From assembly GCF_050947875.1 (NCBI RefSeq), contig NC_134572.1:159175105-159239104 (forward strand): DNA of 64,000 bases, written 5' to 3'. Shown here piece by piece: positions 1 through 12,195 of the stretch (position 1 is the first letter of the stretch; the number at the start of each line of letters is the position of its first letter). The stretch comes from Dermacentor variabilis (Eukaryota > Arthropoda > Arachnida > Ixodida > Ixodidae). The translations under genes and the position numbers were made by a program. A model generated the notes under the pieces. The model ran no database searches and had not been told where the DNA came from. It worked only from the letters and a program-made list of their open reading frames with translations.

Positions 1-1350
1 TATGGAGAAGCGAGACTCGGCGTTGAACAGCGATTCTCAGCTTTCGGAGTCCACTTTGGCGTCGCTGATAGCGACGAAGGGAAAGTATTTGCTGGTGCGC
101 GCTCTCAATACGACTCCTTTCTTTCGGAACCTTTCATCGCGCGGCTAGAAAAATGCCATGCAATGGTGTCAATTTCTCGGCTACATTGCTCTCTATGATC
201 AATAATTTAAAGAAAGAACATAAGTTGAACATGACAATTACGTAGGTTATTGCAAAACAATTACCCTTTAGCTGGCGGTCGTCAAGTCGGAGACTCGAAG
301 GGTTAACTTAAGGTCACCGGGACCTAGATGCTCCAATTTTAGATAGTTCCTGCAACTGACACACACGCACAAAAACAAGAAAAGAAAGACATAAGAAGAA
401 AGAAAACCACCCTACAAAACAGGGCGCTTAGAGCTAGTGTCCCTTATTCAGGCCTGAACTAACAACCGAAGCGAGATGTATTAGGATCACCGTCTTGTTT
501 TTGTGTCTTTAATTAACTCTCTCGCCCATGCTTGAAGAAAAAAAGAAAGTTATCTATAGCTCGTCCAGCAATGCCCCTCTTCGTCGCCCAAACATGGCCA
601 ACCCGTGCCCGACCGTGACGCTCTTCTTGTTCAACAGCAGGTAGTTTCACTGTCATGCAAAGTGCCTGCTGTCTCTCCTGATTGCGTTTCATTCAATGTA
701 GCGCTGACACACGGTGATTTGACAAGTACACAAGTGTTGGCGCATTAAATGGGAAACTGTGTAGAGTAACAGTGTGTCCCTTTATACTGGTTAAGTATTC
801 TTTGAAAACTGAATTGCTATTGATTTGGCAGGAAATTTATTTATTATTACGGCAGACAGTGTAGACCAAACTTCATGCGCACCTGCCTGCTCAGAGTTTG
901 TTTGTTTTTTTCTTAAGTAGGGGACTTGGCTAATATAATATTACGTTTATGCGGACTGTTTGTGCGAATGTTAGGGGATGCAATGCAACAATGGTTCCTT
1001 GGCGCCTTAGCTACGGAGCATCAAGGTGAAGCGAACAATGTCTGATACTGAAAACCGTGCTATAGGCATCCACGAGAGGGAAGACACGAACGAGCAAGAT
1101 TCAGTATCGAGCAGAACTAAGTATACACAGCCAGTTAATTATACCTCGATTTAACAGAGTCCATGGGACCCGAGAATTACTTCCTTAAATCGAGAGCTTC
1201 GTTAAATCAAAAACATTTAAAGCTCTTATACAACAAACATAATATTTATTCCAGAGCATTCTGTTTGCGTAAGCTTTGTAGGGCTAAAGATATGCGAACT
1301 CAGGGTGCAGTGAAGAGACAACAGACGTTTCAAGCCGCGGCTGCATGGGT
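1..1350. other. Gene-free stretch
   Basis: I see no supported gene. The sequence is AT-rich with short homopurine runs and poly-A or poly-T tracts. The longest open frames are short, lack family motifs and look like chance. Confidence 0.5.
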
Positions 1351-1679
1351 CCCATAACGTAAAACTATTCCAATATGTTTTTATTCCAATCTCCTCACGT
1401 CAAATTTGCGTAACTGCCGACGCAAGCATAGGGCGGTTACCCGCAGGGTGGTCTGAACAGACCACTAAAGATGCTCTCCTCATTTATAGGAGGCATTTTT
1501 GCTGGCTCTAAAAACGAATAACATTGCCTGCACTCAGCGGCTTGTCTTATCTAATTGGCTGACGAGAGGCGAGGGGCACGCTCAAGTGGAGAGGGATTCG
1601 ATGGCGCCGAGCCAGTGGGCTGAAAATCGATAACCGCATGAAGAGGGTGGTGCCGGCGATTGCGATTGGTCCGCTTTCC

Positions 1680-2890
1680 CTTAAGCGCGAAGCGCGATTT
1701 CCCGTGCGATCTGTCGTACGGCGCGTCGTGTGCGACTTGCCGCATGCGGCGATTCGGGACACGTGGTACGAATGAGCGAGCGGCGGGTAGCTCCGCCCAA
1801 AACTGGCGCCCCTGCGTGGAAGTTAGGTTAGAACAGAAAGTGAAAGCAACCGTATTTGCACAGCTATCTTGCTTGAAACAAACGATGACAATGTAAACAC
1901 GTCGTGCGAGCACTGTAGACGTGTTTCCGCAAGGCCGCGTTAGCAGCATCGGATCCGTTGACAGCCGCCGATGGCCAAGAGCCGGCAAGCATAGCCCGCT
2001 GGGCCATCGAATCCGACACCGGTGGCGCTTGTGACACGATCGCTTGCACCTCGTATAACGAAGCACCCATGTTAGCGGCACAACGTGTACACAGTTATGT
2101 CACGCTTAAATTGCAGCACATTTGATTTCATTGGCGCCGACAGACGCGAACGAGCGTGCCAGGCGAGCTTGCGATCGCTGGGAGACGATGTAGGCCTAGC
2201 TCGCCGGCCGTCTATCGAAGCTGAGGGTCCTTGCAATGCGTCCGCAGCTCGTAATAAAGCGCCTAAATTCGTCAGCACAATTAATGCCTGAACATTTATG
2301 TTTCTCTTAAGTGAAAATACGGTTAATTTTCCCGGTGCCGTTAGTAGCGATGAGTAAACACGCCAGTCAGGCCAGCCGCTTCGTATACAGACGATTGCTG
2401 GCGCATCTGCGCTGACCGCGTCCGAGTAGAAATCACGCCAACGATTTACTATTTCTAACAACGTTTTATAACTCGCACTCTCTCGAGGTCACTTTATTCT
2501 AGAAGTTGTTTTGTGTCAGCAACAAATTGTAGCCGATTTATGTGCGGCCGTCAGCGGCGAAAGAGGCCCGCGTTTTGACCAGGGAGAGAAAAAAAAGACA
2601 GACATGATCGGAGCGGCGAGGCGCCCGCTCGCCGGCCCCGCCCCGCAGGGGCTATCACGTGCCCATGACGTTCACGTTACCAGCGCTGTCATTGGCTGCG
2701 GTCGTCCGACCGATTCGGCAGTCGCACGACAATATTCAGCAAGTTGGTCGCATGCGCGGCGTGCGATTCGGCGCCACGTGCGGCGGATTTGGTTGAGAAC
2801 CTGTTGAGTGCGGCTGTCGACGCGAATGGTCGTACGACCGATCGCACCCAAAATCGCGCCATGTGTCTCGCGTTTTACTTAGCTTCAGGT
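1680..2890. mobile_element. TIR element, family shared with 31014-31922
   Basis: An inverted repeat joins about 1690-1725 (GCGCGATTTCCCGTGCGATC, then GTCGTACG) to about 2828-2862, whose reverse complement reads GCGCGATTTTGGGTGCGATC then GGTCGTACG. The interior shares an ordered set of words with the element at 31014-31922: an 'AGCTCCGCCCA' word after the left end, a GTCAG-A-ACAAA word in the middle, and 'CATTGGCTGCGG' before the right end. That shared order indicates one family. No transposase frame is present, so it is probably non-autonomous. It sits inside the TIR element 1351-3521 and is therefore the younger of the two. Confidence 0.55.
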
Positions 2891-3189
2891 GGCTGGTCGA
2901 AAATCGCGGCGGCATGCAACGGAAGGTTAAAAATGCCGCCAAAACGGATCCTCAGCAAAGAAGAGTTGGCAGAATGGGGTCGTATATAAACGTGCCGAAA
3001 TTGCTCGAAAACGTTACACGACCATGCAAAAAGATTTATTGTACACAAATCAACCCACGCTCTCCGGCATGTGCGAGTAGCCAGTGCCTGAGCGATTAGC
3101 GGTAGCCATCTTTTATTCCTTTCGGAACGGGGCAGACTGCGGCTATTCCAAAAAAATCAGTCTTGTTCCGCGTATTAATTCAGCTTCCA

Positions 3190-3485
3190 TGCGTACACGT
3201 CACTTTGACGCGTTGAGTTTTCGCGGTTTTGTAAAGTCGCGTGACAGGCTGGTGAAGTGGGTGCAGCCCGAAAACTTTTGCTCAATAGCCAAGGGCTAAT
3301 GGCGAAAAGGCGTCGAATCAGAAATACTAATTTTTCTTTTGTTTGCTCCAATGATGCATAATCAGTGTGTACGCGTCATATCAGATGGGGATCCATCGCG
3401 GTTTTCGTGACGTCGCGTGACAAACAGGCGAAGTGGGGGTGTTTCGAAAAGTTTTTGACCAATCGCGGAAGGCTGATTGCAGAAT
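3190..3485 (+). repeat. Diverged direct duplication, about 175-bp unit
   Basis: Two blocks, about 3190-3300 and 3370-3485, share the same order of words: a CGTACACGTCA/CGTACGCGTCA start, CGCGGTTTT, GTCGCGTGACA, GCGAAGTGGG/GTGAAGTGGG, CGAAAA(C/G)TTTT, and an AAGGCTGAT-like end. Divergence is substantial, so the duplication is old. Confidence 0.45.
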
Positions 3486-3521
3486 TGGAATAAAAAGTTT
3501 GGAATAGCTTTACGTTATCGC

Positions 3522-3989
3522 GCCCCATGCGACACATGAGTTGGCCCTGTCATTTGGTAGAGCGAGCGCTCAACCTGCAATGCTCAGATATTGTAACGGG
3601 TAGTTTCCTAAAGGGAAAACAGCTTGGCTCTAAGTGGCATGGTATTGCGCGTATCGTGGCAATAAGTGAATAACTTTCTAGTAATTTTGAACACATGATT
3701 CCAGTGACGTGCTTATTTAACCATATTTTTACCCAAAACTTCCTAGAATCAGGCCAGACATTCGATTGACTTCGTTACTGGCAGGTTTTCAACGTATTAG
3801 GATTTATGAATATGTATGGGGAAATCGAAACAACGTCGCTGGACTCAACGTTTCGTTAAATCGAGGTTTGATCGTATTTTCCTTTCCAGAAGATAGAGCG
3901 GAGTCTTCTTCAGTGTTTCTCGCGATTATTACGATGATGGTGATGAGGATAATTTTAATAAGCTCTCTCTTGTATTGGGATGGCGTCAA
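3522..3989. other. Gene-free stretch
   Basis: I see nothing beyond unsupported short frames. The right edge meets the inverted LINE segment, so the precise border is uncertain. Confidence 0.4.
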
Positions 3990-5034
3990 ATAGTCACCAT
4001 GCCTGTTTGAGCCACTTACATGCTATGACATCAATCGCAGCTCAGCCGCAGCGTCTGTTCGCGAAAGCGGAATGAAGACTCTTTGACCACTTTCATGTGA
4101 AGATCGGGCGGCTTCGTCGGCGTGGTCATTCCCGCTGATGTTACAATGTCCTGGAAGCCACTAAAAGATTATGTTGTGTCACTTGTTATGGCTTTGATGA
4201 TATATGTGCCGAATTTCTGAGGTCAGTTGTTCATTGGGTCCGTGGCGCATTGGGCTTCGTATGCACTGAAGGGCTGCCTTGGAGCCACTAAAGAATGTCC
4301 ATTGCTGCGGTGGCTTCTGCTTAAAGAAATCAAGTGCAGCACGGAGCGCCGGGAGTTCTGCACTCGTCGATGTGGTCACACATGAAGTTCTTAATTTGAT
4401 TTCCTCAGATTGTGCCGGGATGATGACTGCAGCAGCAGAGCTGTTGAGTTTTACTGAACCATCTGTGTATACATGTTGCCGGAATCTGTGCACGTTGTGA
4501 ATGTGCTCCAAAGTTGCTTGTTTCAAAGCTCGCAATGGCGCTCCAGCTTTCTTTCTGATTCCTGGAATTGTCAGTTGCACTTGCGGCCGGTGCAGACACC
4601 ACAATGGATCTGACAATCGTGTAGCGGGCGTAAACTCTGATGGCAAGTAGGACTGATGTCTTACAATAGTTTTGGCAAAAGTTGAAAGTGGCCTTTTTAC
4701 TGGCAAGCAAGCAAGATGGTGTGAGGGAATCCGAGTCAGGTGTCGGATGTGCGCTCTCAGGACATCTGTATCAATGTAGACTGTCAAAGGAGCGTCTCTG
4801 GCTATGGCCACTGTCGCAATCGATGACGTAGTTTTGGGAAGACCGAGACAAGGCCTGAGTGTTTGGGCTTGCACGCTCTGGAGTTTGCGAATATTCGTAG
4901 TGCAAGTATTTCCTAGTACAGGTAAGCTGTATCGTGAGTGCACTTTGCCCCTGTGGGACTCGAATGTTTCCACCATGTGTCGGTTGCGTTCGTTGTCTCC
5001 GGACATACGGATGCACCTCCCGCCTGGATAACCA
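3990..5034 (-). pseudogene. Non-LTR retrotransposon ORF2 segment (RT thumb to RNase H), inverted
   Basis: Read on the minus strand from about 5030 downwards, this encodes the region after the RT palm and an RNase H domain of a tick RNase H-bearing LINE. Recognisable parts are a SLPVLGNTC...SVQAQTLRPCLGLP stretch, the RNase H start YTDGSVKLNSSAAAV, the TSTSAELPALRAAL helix, and the final RNase H motif (SGNDHADEAA) past a stop or frameshift near 4179. One catalytic position is damaged: the usual Ser-Asp-Ser before KAAL reads Ser-Gly-Ser. The longest open part is 4179-5051. It lies head-to-head with the sense-strand C-terminal segment that starts near 5031, so the two are one broken insertion. 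The copy is certainly inactive. The clade (I/R1/Jockey-like) is not resolved. Confidence 0.8.
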
Positions 5035-5545
5035 CGACGTGAACAGACCATGCTCTACCGACTGTGGCTAGGCGTTGCCTTTACAAACTCATATGCTTTC
5101 CTCATAGGAATGGCCAACATCCCCACGTGCGACACATGTAACATCGACGAGACGCTCGCACACATTATCTGTGTCTGCCCGCGATACAGTGCTGAGAGAC
5201 AAGTGATATGCAGAGTACTGCACCAGTTGGACGATCGTCCACTTTCAGAACTAAAAGCTTTAGGCCAATGCTCCGAAAGAACATCCGCGTTGAAGGCCTT
5301 ACTCGCGCTATTAAGGTTCTTGCGGTACACGGGGCTTCACGACAGACTCTAAGAATGCCGCCCCCTACCACTCTGTAGTGTACGCGCTTTGTTCGTGCTT
5401 GTCTCCCTTTCTTTCTATCTCCCCCTTCCACTCTGTTTCTCTTTTTATCCCCACTAAACCATTCCCCCTGCGCAGGGTAGCCAACCGGAACTACCTCTGG
5501 TTAACCTCCCTGCCTTTCTCTGCATTATTTTCTCTCTCTTCTCTA
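5031..5545 (+). pseudogene. Same LINE, C-terminal CCHC segment and 3' UTR
   Basis: The frame from about 5031 to 5352 begins with an RRE..MLYRLWLGVAFTN stretch and contains the terminal cysteine/histidine motif C-x2-C-x9-H-x4-C (CDTCNIDETLAHIICVC), typical of the end of RNase H-bearing tick LINE ORF2 proteins. It ends at a stop near 5350. About 170 bp of 3' UTR follows, with a GTAGCCAACCGG...GGTTAACCTCCCTGCCTTTC block. The LINE fragment at 11045-12195 has the same block at 12120-12165, so both copies belong to one family. The segment is in sense orientation, directly abutting the inverted upstream part of the ORF. Confidence 0.8.
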
Positions 5546-7560
5546 CGTGCTACGAACTGTAATCTAGCATTCCACGTACCTCTGTTTTCCCTGAAGAGTC
5601 ACCTCTGCGAGAGACGAGCCCATCCCCATCTCAGCGCTGCTTTGCGGACGCTGATTGAAGTCGCACGCCCGCAAGCGGTCATTCCAGCACCACCGCCTCC
5701 ATAAACAAACAAACAAACAAACAAAAATTTACCGTAACACGCGCACCTTGGTGGCAGACCATTTCGTCTACGGCATGCGCCCGGCGAGAGGCCTGTCGTC
5801 GACGCTCACCGCGCGCGGTGCGAGCAGCACCTCGCCCCAGCGACGACGACGAGACTCCATCACCCTCGGAATGTGGACGGCCGGCCGGAGCCTCACCTTG
5901 TATCAGCCTTCTTCTTGTTTCACGCTCATTTCGCTGCCTCTGTTGCACACGCACAGCGCGCCCCGTATAATACCTCGCGGCGTCGGCACCCGTCGCGACA
6001 TCGCCGGACGGCTACGCGCGCGCAGACTAACCGGCGAGCATGAGCGACGCTCGGCGAGAGGGGGGCGCCAGGCGCGTCCGCTAAACGCCCCTAAGACGCT
6101 TCAATTAGGCGCCGCCTGATTACGTGCGCGCAAGCAGGGCCGGCTCGGACAGAAGTCGATCGCTCCTCGTGACAGCCTCATTACGGGACGACAGCGATCG
6201 GGGCTCGCCTCCTGCAGGCAGGCGAGGCTCGCCCGGAGAAAGCGACGGCTCGCACGTTGACCCAGCCAAGGTCCCTGACCCTTCCTCGCGCGCAACACGA
6301 ACATGTCGACGCGGTTCCTCCTGCCGCGAGCAGCGGCGTCAGCCCCGAAGCGGAGGCCGTTCGACGCCACGCCCAGCCATTCGTTCGGAATCGCCCATTC
6401 TTCTCACCGACCGGATTTTGAGCTTTCTATCCGTCGCTCCCGCCAGCGTCTCTGCCTCGCCGAGGGATCCCCGCGAGGTCTTTCTTCTAATAGCCCTGAC
6501 CGGGGAATTGCGAATGTATTGGGCCTCCCTCCTCCGTGTATACCGCCGGCCGCGCCGCTTAGAAAGATGGAGCGGCGCCGCTGGTGGACGACGACGAGGC
6601 CCCCACTCCCCTCCTCGAGACGACGACGGCAAGATGCGGCGGTCGGCCGACCTCGGCTGCCGGTGCCTCCGCCGACGCCTCCCCGAAACGGTTTGTTGTA
6701 GTGCGGCCGCTTTGCCCGCGGTCCACGCGTCGCAATGTTGTTGCTCCGGACGAAGTCATTGCCGTTGCTTGCAGAGATGAATGGCTCTCTCGCTGCGGTT
6801 GCGGCGGCGAGGGGGCCGTGTGCAGCGTCACCCCGCGCGCGGAATTAGCTCGGACAGCTGTCAAGTCAGACGGCCGGCGCTCTCTTCGTCTGCGGAGATC
6901 GCAAGTCGCGTTTCGTTTTGATCCGCCCCGCTTTTGGTTTTGTTGCTCGCGCGTGCGTTCGCTTTGGTCGGGTGGAGCGGGTGGGAGGGGGGAGGAGGAA
7001 GGTAAAGAATAAAAAAAAAAGGGCGGCCGATTGAAACACTCCTAGGAGAGCCCGCGAAACACGCCACATCCTGGTACGCACGCGAAGCCGCTTCTCCTTG
7101 TTCTTTCTTTGATCGATGTTTCCTTTCTCCGCTGTCGTCTCTTTTTCTTTTTTCATTGCCTGGAAGAAAACGCGTGAATTGCCAGGACACATTCGCGGCG
7201 AGCGAAGAAAGAAGAGGCGCGTATATACCGGAAGGCCGTGGTTCGCGCGGCTTCTGATGTAATGATGACGCGCTGTGAGCGTCTGCGCACTCTGCTGCCT
7301 CTGCCGCCTTCCTTTTCTTGCTGTGCCTCCCTCTTTTCAATGTGTGCTCCGCCGTAATTTGTGATTGCTGGTCACCTGGCTTCGCCCCGAGCACTTGGAG
7401 TGGTCGAAACGGTTCTTCTTGGAACCTCGCTCGCTTCTTTTCATTTGTGGGCTCCGAGCATGCCCAAAGTCAGAAGCAGTTTCAGAATGCCCCTGACAGT
7501 TTCTTTTCCCGGCCGCGAGCAAATAGGATGTTTCACTAGGAAAGTTTATAATGAACAGCG
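5546..7560. other. GC-rich stretch, no supported gene
   Basis: It starts with the LINE flank and a short (AAAC)n run at 5703-5726. From about 5750 to 7300 the sequence is rich in CpG, with many overlapping open frames in all six frames, which is a base-composition effect. I see no domain, splice-bounded exon or conserved protein. It could be an unmethylated regulatory island or a 5' non-coding exon, but nothing here shows that directly. Confidence 0.35.
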
Positions 7561-9130
7561 GCCACGTAGAACTTGAGCTTTGCTATACCGTAAAGCTATG
7601 CTTAACCATTCTCTTCTAGAAGGTACAAAGGTCGAGTCAAATAATTGTTCTGTACCTATCTACATTTTTTGTGCGTCTGATCGTACTGCTCATTTGTGTG
7701 TTATGTGGTAGTGTACTAGATCACTGATCAATTTCTTCGTTTGCACAATTGGTTCGAGAGGTATTTTACAATGCGTTGTTTTCACTGCTTGTAAAGCCGT
7801 TGTGTGTGTATTCACTGCATCAAACTAGTCTTTCTATAAAAGACTACTCAGCTAACTGTATAGACATGCACATGCATAATTCTTCCTGCTCATGAGACAA
7901 GAAGTAACTAGGGCCGTATTCAAACGCCAGCATTTCCTCCTTATCATATCAATATGCGAAATATCCGTAATTTAGAGGTTTCACGATGAACGCACAAGTT
8001 GAAACACGAACCCCACAGGGACTTAGCAACCGTGGTTTGTGTCGAGAAACCCTGTCCTTTGAGAATATTACATTGCACTCACTGCCAGATCTCATAAGAC
8101 AGCACAGCACCGCGAAAGTGGCCGACAAGCTTTGACCACACACGCGCACGTTAAAATCGTAGAGCAGTACTGCAGCTCTTGCGATTCGGTGAGTAGTCGT
8201 ATTCTCGGTAGATTAGTTTCCGTGATAGGACCGTGCCCATATGTACCCCGTTGCGTCTCACTGGATTAACAGGCATCCTGTAAATGACCTGGGGGATCAA
8301 CGGTCGCTGAAGATAGGTCGCATATCCTCGGAAGTGAGTCACGGAGAATGCGCACCCAGCACACTCAAAAATTGTCGTTATCGCTTAGCACACGTATTGT
8401 ACCGAATGTCAACTGCAGTTTTTGCAAAGTAAGCGTACCCGGGAAAATGCTAATGAGCTTACTACAAATGCGCACCCTTCCGACTGAACTCCTCAAAACA
8501 ACAGGTTACGAAAAAAAAAACAGGTCAGCTCTCAATGCTTGCTCAACGCTCCCTACGTTAAATTTATGGTCGCCGTGTTCTTTTATTAGAAAGAAAGGGA
8601 TTCGGAAAATGGCAAGTTACTTGTTGATGGTTTTTTTTTTTCAGAGGCTAACTTATTGTTTACCTAACATGAGAATCTGCCACTTGTAATTGAACCCAGA
8701 CCGTCATACGTAAACTCGACGACTACAGCATTAAGCGACCTTTGCGACAGCATCTTTAAAGTCGAAGTTTAGTTGGTGAAATAGTCCAAGCAAACCCGGA
8801 AGCATCTCCCAGGATAATCATTCTGTCTGAATAGAGTATATTATACCTGTAACGACATCACATGACTACGTAAAATATCTTCCCAGAAAGCCACCATGCA
8901 CCGCTGGCATCAGCCAGACTTTACATTATAACGCTGGCATCGCATTTTTCAGCATTTCGTGGCTCTGGGCTGCGCACAATTGTATATTTCCGGAAACAGT
9001 AATAACGCGCAAAGCCCTGCACCGATAAAAAATAAAGCACATTGAACGTGTTTTGTTCTTTCGCGGGGTCAACTGAGAAGAGCGGTACGTTTTTGCCATA
9101 AATATACCGCAGGTGATGGTGGTGGCGGTA
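7561..9130. other. Gene-free stretch
   Basis: AT-rich DNA with no recognisable gene or repeat. A small imperfect hairpin (AGTCTTTCTATAAAAGACT) lies near 7830. Confidence 0.4.
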
Positions 9131-9850
9131 GACATTTATTACTGGAGCCTTTTTACAACATTACTTGTGAGGGGGCTCAGGAGCACGTAGGGTGTCCGGG
9201 AGTTTGTGGCCCTCGGCGACCCTCAGAGCCCAGTCCACTGGGTTGGAGCTAGACACCACGGTCTAGCTCCAACGACGTCGGTGAGCTAGTTGCCACTCAG
9301 AGGGTGGCTGGAGCTAAGGGCATAAGAACATTATGTGATGGAAGTTGGCTCTAGGTGTGCCGCAGAGCGTACATTCCTGTCGATATAGGCCTGGATGAAC
9401 CAAGGCGACAAAAGCTGGAGAAAGGAAGGTTTGTGCCTGTAGCTGGCGCCAGGTACTTTGTTGGAATTTCATTAAGGATATATGGGGGGGGGGGAGGATA
9501 TCTCAACCGCATTTCGCGGTAGTAGAGGGTGATCTCATGGTATACTACCTATCGGTCTCTGGCGTTATCCAGGTCATCGGACGGCGTGGCTCGGTTGACG
9601 GCTACTCGAGCGGTAGAATGGGCCATCCCATTGCCTGGATAGCCTAAGTGCGCGGGCACGCAGATGAGCTTAATTGGTCTGAGGGGGGTCTGATGATTGA
9701 GAATTTTCCGTGCCGTTTCATGAAATCGGGCTTTGGAGTAGTTGCGGATTGGAGTCGCTAAGGATAACCTCGGCATCGGTGGTGGAGATGGCCAGCGCAG
9801 GTGTGGACATATGCGAGCTGATGCAAATTTTATTTGGTCATACTGTTAAC
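9131..9850 (-). pseudogene. LINE ORF2 C-terminal fragment (second RNase H LINE family)
   Basis: On the minus strand this encodes the end of an RNase H domain and the ORF2 tail of a tick LINE. From about 9790 down there is a VILSDSN catalytic-type stretch, a helix with ARKILNHQ, then 'VPAHLGYPGNGMAHSTAR', the terminal RNase H motif with Gly-Asn and Ala-His. After frameshifts, the tail has EITLYYREMRLRYPPPP and a cysteine/histidine motif (C-x2-C-x7-H-x4-C) near 9320-9375. The 3' end is close to 9131 (minus strand ...AGTAATAAATGTC). Several frameshifts and stops break it. It is 5'-truncated and different in sequence from the LINE at 3990-5545. Confidence 0.7.
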
Positions 9851-11010
9851 CCTCCAATGAACTATGCACCTGTTGGAATCCACATTTTTTTTTCATATAA
9901 GAAGTTATCTTTCTTGCTTTCTTTTCTTTTTTAGTGGAAACAGACTTATTAGAAATTTCCTGTGATAGATAGCGTGATGTTGCCAGATTAACGGGATTAC
10001 TTGAAAAGGCAGACTTCAGTTACGCTACAAATCGTATTGTGACACTAGCTGAATCGCTCACTTTCACTAATTAACTCGTAATTGGCAAGCTTACGGCGCA
10101 CGTACCGATCACGGAGTTGAAGCCGCGCAGTGGTGAACTCACATCCAATTAGAAGAAACCCAGGGCTTTGCTCGTCTTTCGAGAAATGTGTTCACAAAAT
10201 GTGTTGCGAAATTCCATATCGACGTTCAAGTAAACAATCATTCGCACTATGAAAAAAGTATATTGCTACAAGTTAAGCGACGTCGAAGCAAAGGGAATTC
10301 GATGCACCTATCTGGTTTCGAGAAAAATACAGCACAAATCTTCTTACTCGCGGCACTTTATTTTACAGGGGCAAACTGTCAAGCATCCTCCACACGGGGC
10401 CGACTCTTCTGCGCGTAAAGCCTATGGCAGCGTCACCTGCTCTGGCAGTCGCTGTGCTGCCCATACACATAAGCAGGTCTTCATCTGAGACTAAATCAGG
10501 AAGGCATTCCACTCAGGAGGGCATCTCGGCAAACAGGAATGCGTCGCTAAGGCTGCTGTAATGACAGTTATTAGCCGCGTCATTGGCTCGGCCTCAAGAG
10601 AAATGCAAACAAGTTCGCCAATGGCGCTCAGATCACCGCCTCTGCAGTTGCCGCGCGCGCGCGTCGTGGAGGACAGCTCGAAAGAAATAATTGCTACCTG
10701 CGCCTCTGCTAATGAAGTGTGTGTATACGCGAGCGGATTTAACGCGATAGCGGGCGGCATGCACACCGACCCCGTACGTAGTACAAGCGGGATCTGATCG
10801 CTCGCCCGGCTTGCTTTCTATGTCGCAGCGTTTTGGCACAGGAGTCGACGCTTGATCCGACACGCGGTATACACGTCTTACTAGCAATAAGTTAAGCGTG
10901 CGACAGACGATAACGCGATAATAGTCGACGTCTTATTTGCATGGCCAGCTGGCCGCACTACGCAGCTATAGCAGCTCGCGTGACAACTTGGGCCTCTTAG
11001 AATATTGTCT
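9851..11010. other. Gene-free stretch
   Basis: No supported gene. Several 60-90 residue frames around 10190-10890 overlap on both strands and show no family signal. Confidence 0.4.
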
Positions 11011-11044
11011 TTAAAGGGCTACTCCGGCGATTTTCTGACTATGT

Positions 11045-12195
11045 CAAGGTAATTGCAGGAATCGGGAAAAAGTCTGAACTGTCGTCGCCTGTGCTGAAAC
11101 AACTGTCTCTGCTTCTTCCGCACGAGAGGTACGTGGACAGTGAACACATTTATACTGATGGTTCCACAAACATCCAGTGTTCGTCCGTTGCTGTGGTTGT
11201 CCCAGCAAGAGCTATTACCATCAGCTTTAGGAATGACCACCCAACAACATCGACATCTGCGGAACTAGCTGCTCTTCGCGCGGCACTTTATTTCGTCAAT
11301 GGGGAACCACCTCGACAATGGTCAATCTTCAGCGACTCAAAGGCAGCCCTACAATCTGTGCTATCAGCACTGCGTCGCGGGCCATTCGAACAGCTCGTAT
11401 TCGATATTAAATGCCTACGCCATGCATCACAGGAGAAAGGACACCACGTGACGTTTCAGTGGCTGCCAAGTCACGGTGGCGTCATAGGAAACGAAGACGC
11501 CGATAATGCCGCTCTGGCAGCTCTTGAAGACGCACAAGAAGAGGCCATACCACTTTCAAGGTCCGACGCAGCCAGCAGACTTCGAGTGCTTGCACAGGAG
11601 ATCACGCTCTCTCTATGGTGCACACCAAACAGCCAGACCAACCGGAGCAACCGTCAATACCACATGCCCTGTTTGATGTATCTCTGTATGCCAACTGGAC
11701 TCCGCCGAAGAGAGGCGACTCTGCTTTATTGCTTATGGCTAGGGGTGGCTTTCACGAAATCTTACTCATTTCGCATTGGAATGGCCGACAACGCTCTCTG
11801 CAATGCCTGTCTTTGCAAGGAGATGCTGGAACACATTCTGTGCGACTGTCCTGACTAGAATGTTCAGCTACAGTCCCTGGCATCCGTTCTAGCGCACCTT
11901 GACACTAGACCATTGTCCCTCGAAACGATTTTCACATGCCGCCGACAGAAGACATCGCAGCTGAAGGCGACGAAGAGACTACTTCGGTTTTTGAAAGCGA
12001 CTGTGACAGTGATATCACGTAGCACGCAAGAGTGATGGACTCTAACGGACGATGTGTGTGCTGTGCTCTCTCTCTCTCCTTTCCGCATCTTTCATCCCCC
12101 TATCCCGCTCCCATGTGTAGGGTAGCAAACCGGTTAAGCTAAACTGGTTAACCTCCCTGCCTTTCCTTCCTCACCTTTTCCTTCCTTCCTTCCGA
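11045..12195 (+). pseudogene. Non-LTR retrotransposon ORF2 fragment: RNase H and CCHC tail
   Basis: The open frame (11091-11858, continuing upstream in frame to about 11045) encodes a nearly complete RNase H domain: YTDGSTNIQCSSVAV, TSTSAELAALRAAL, FSDSKAAL with the catalytic Asp present, and VTFQWLPSHGGVIGNEDAD. It is followed by RREATLLYCLWLGVAFTKSY and the Cys motif CNACLCKEMLEHILCDC. A stop codon at 11856-11858 interrupts the tail, but the same frame continues to about 12025, so this is one nonsense mutation near the end. The 3' UTR (12030-12195) carries the same block as the LINE at 5031-5545. It is 5'-truncated: RT and endonuclease are missing. It lies inside the TTAA element 11015-13999. 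Confidence 0.85.

Larger units (their letters stand above)
1351..3521. mobile_element. TIR DNA element, about 2.2 kb, non-autonomous
   Basis: The ends are inverted copies of each other. The left end, from 1354, reads ATAACGTAAAACTATTCCAA and continues to a second TATTCCAAT word near 1390. The right end at 3489-3520, read on the minus strand, has the same ATAACGTAAAGCTATTCCAA followed by TTTTTATTCCAAT. The match runs for roughly 40 bp with a few mismatches. No transposase frame lies inside. The interior holds a second TIR element (about 1680-2890) and a diverged direct duplication (3190-3485). Exact termini and a target duplication are not clear to me. Superfamily is not assigned. Confidence 0.6.

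Noticed and set aside
5655..7394. Several 90-220 codon frames in the GC-rich region
   Set aside because: All six frames are open by composition; Arg/Ser/Ala-rich and mutually overlapping.
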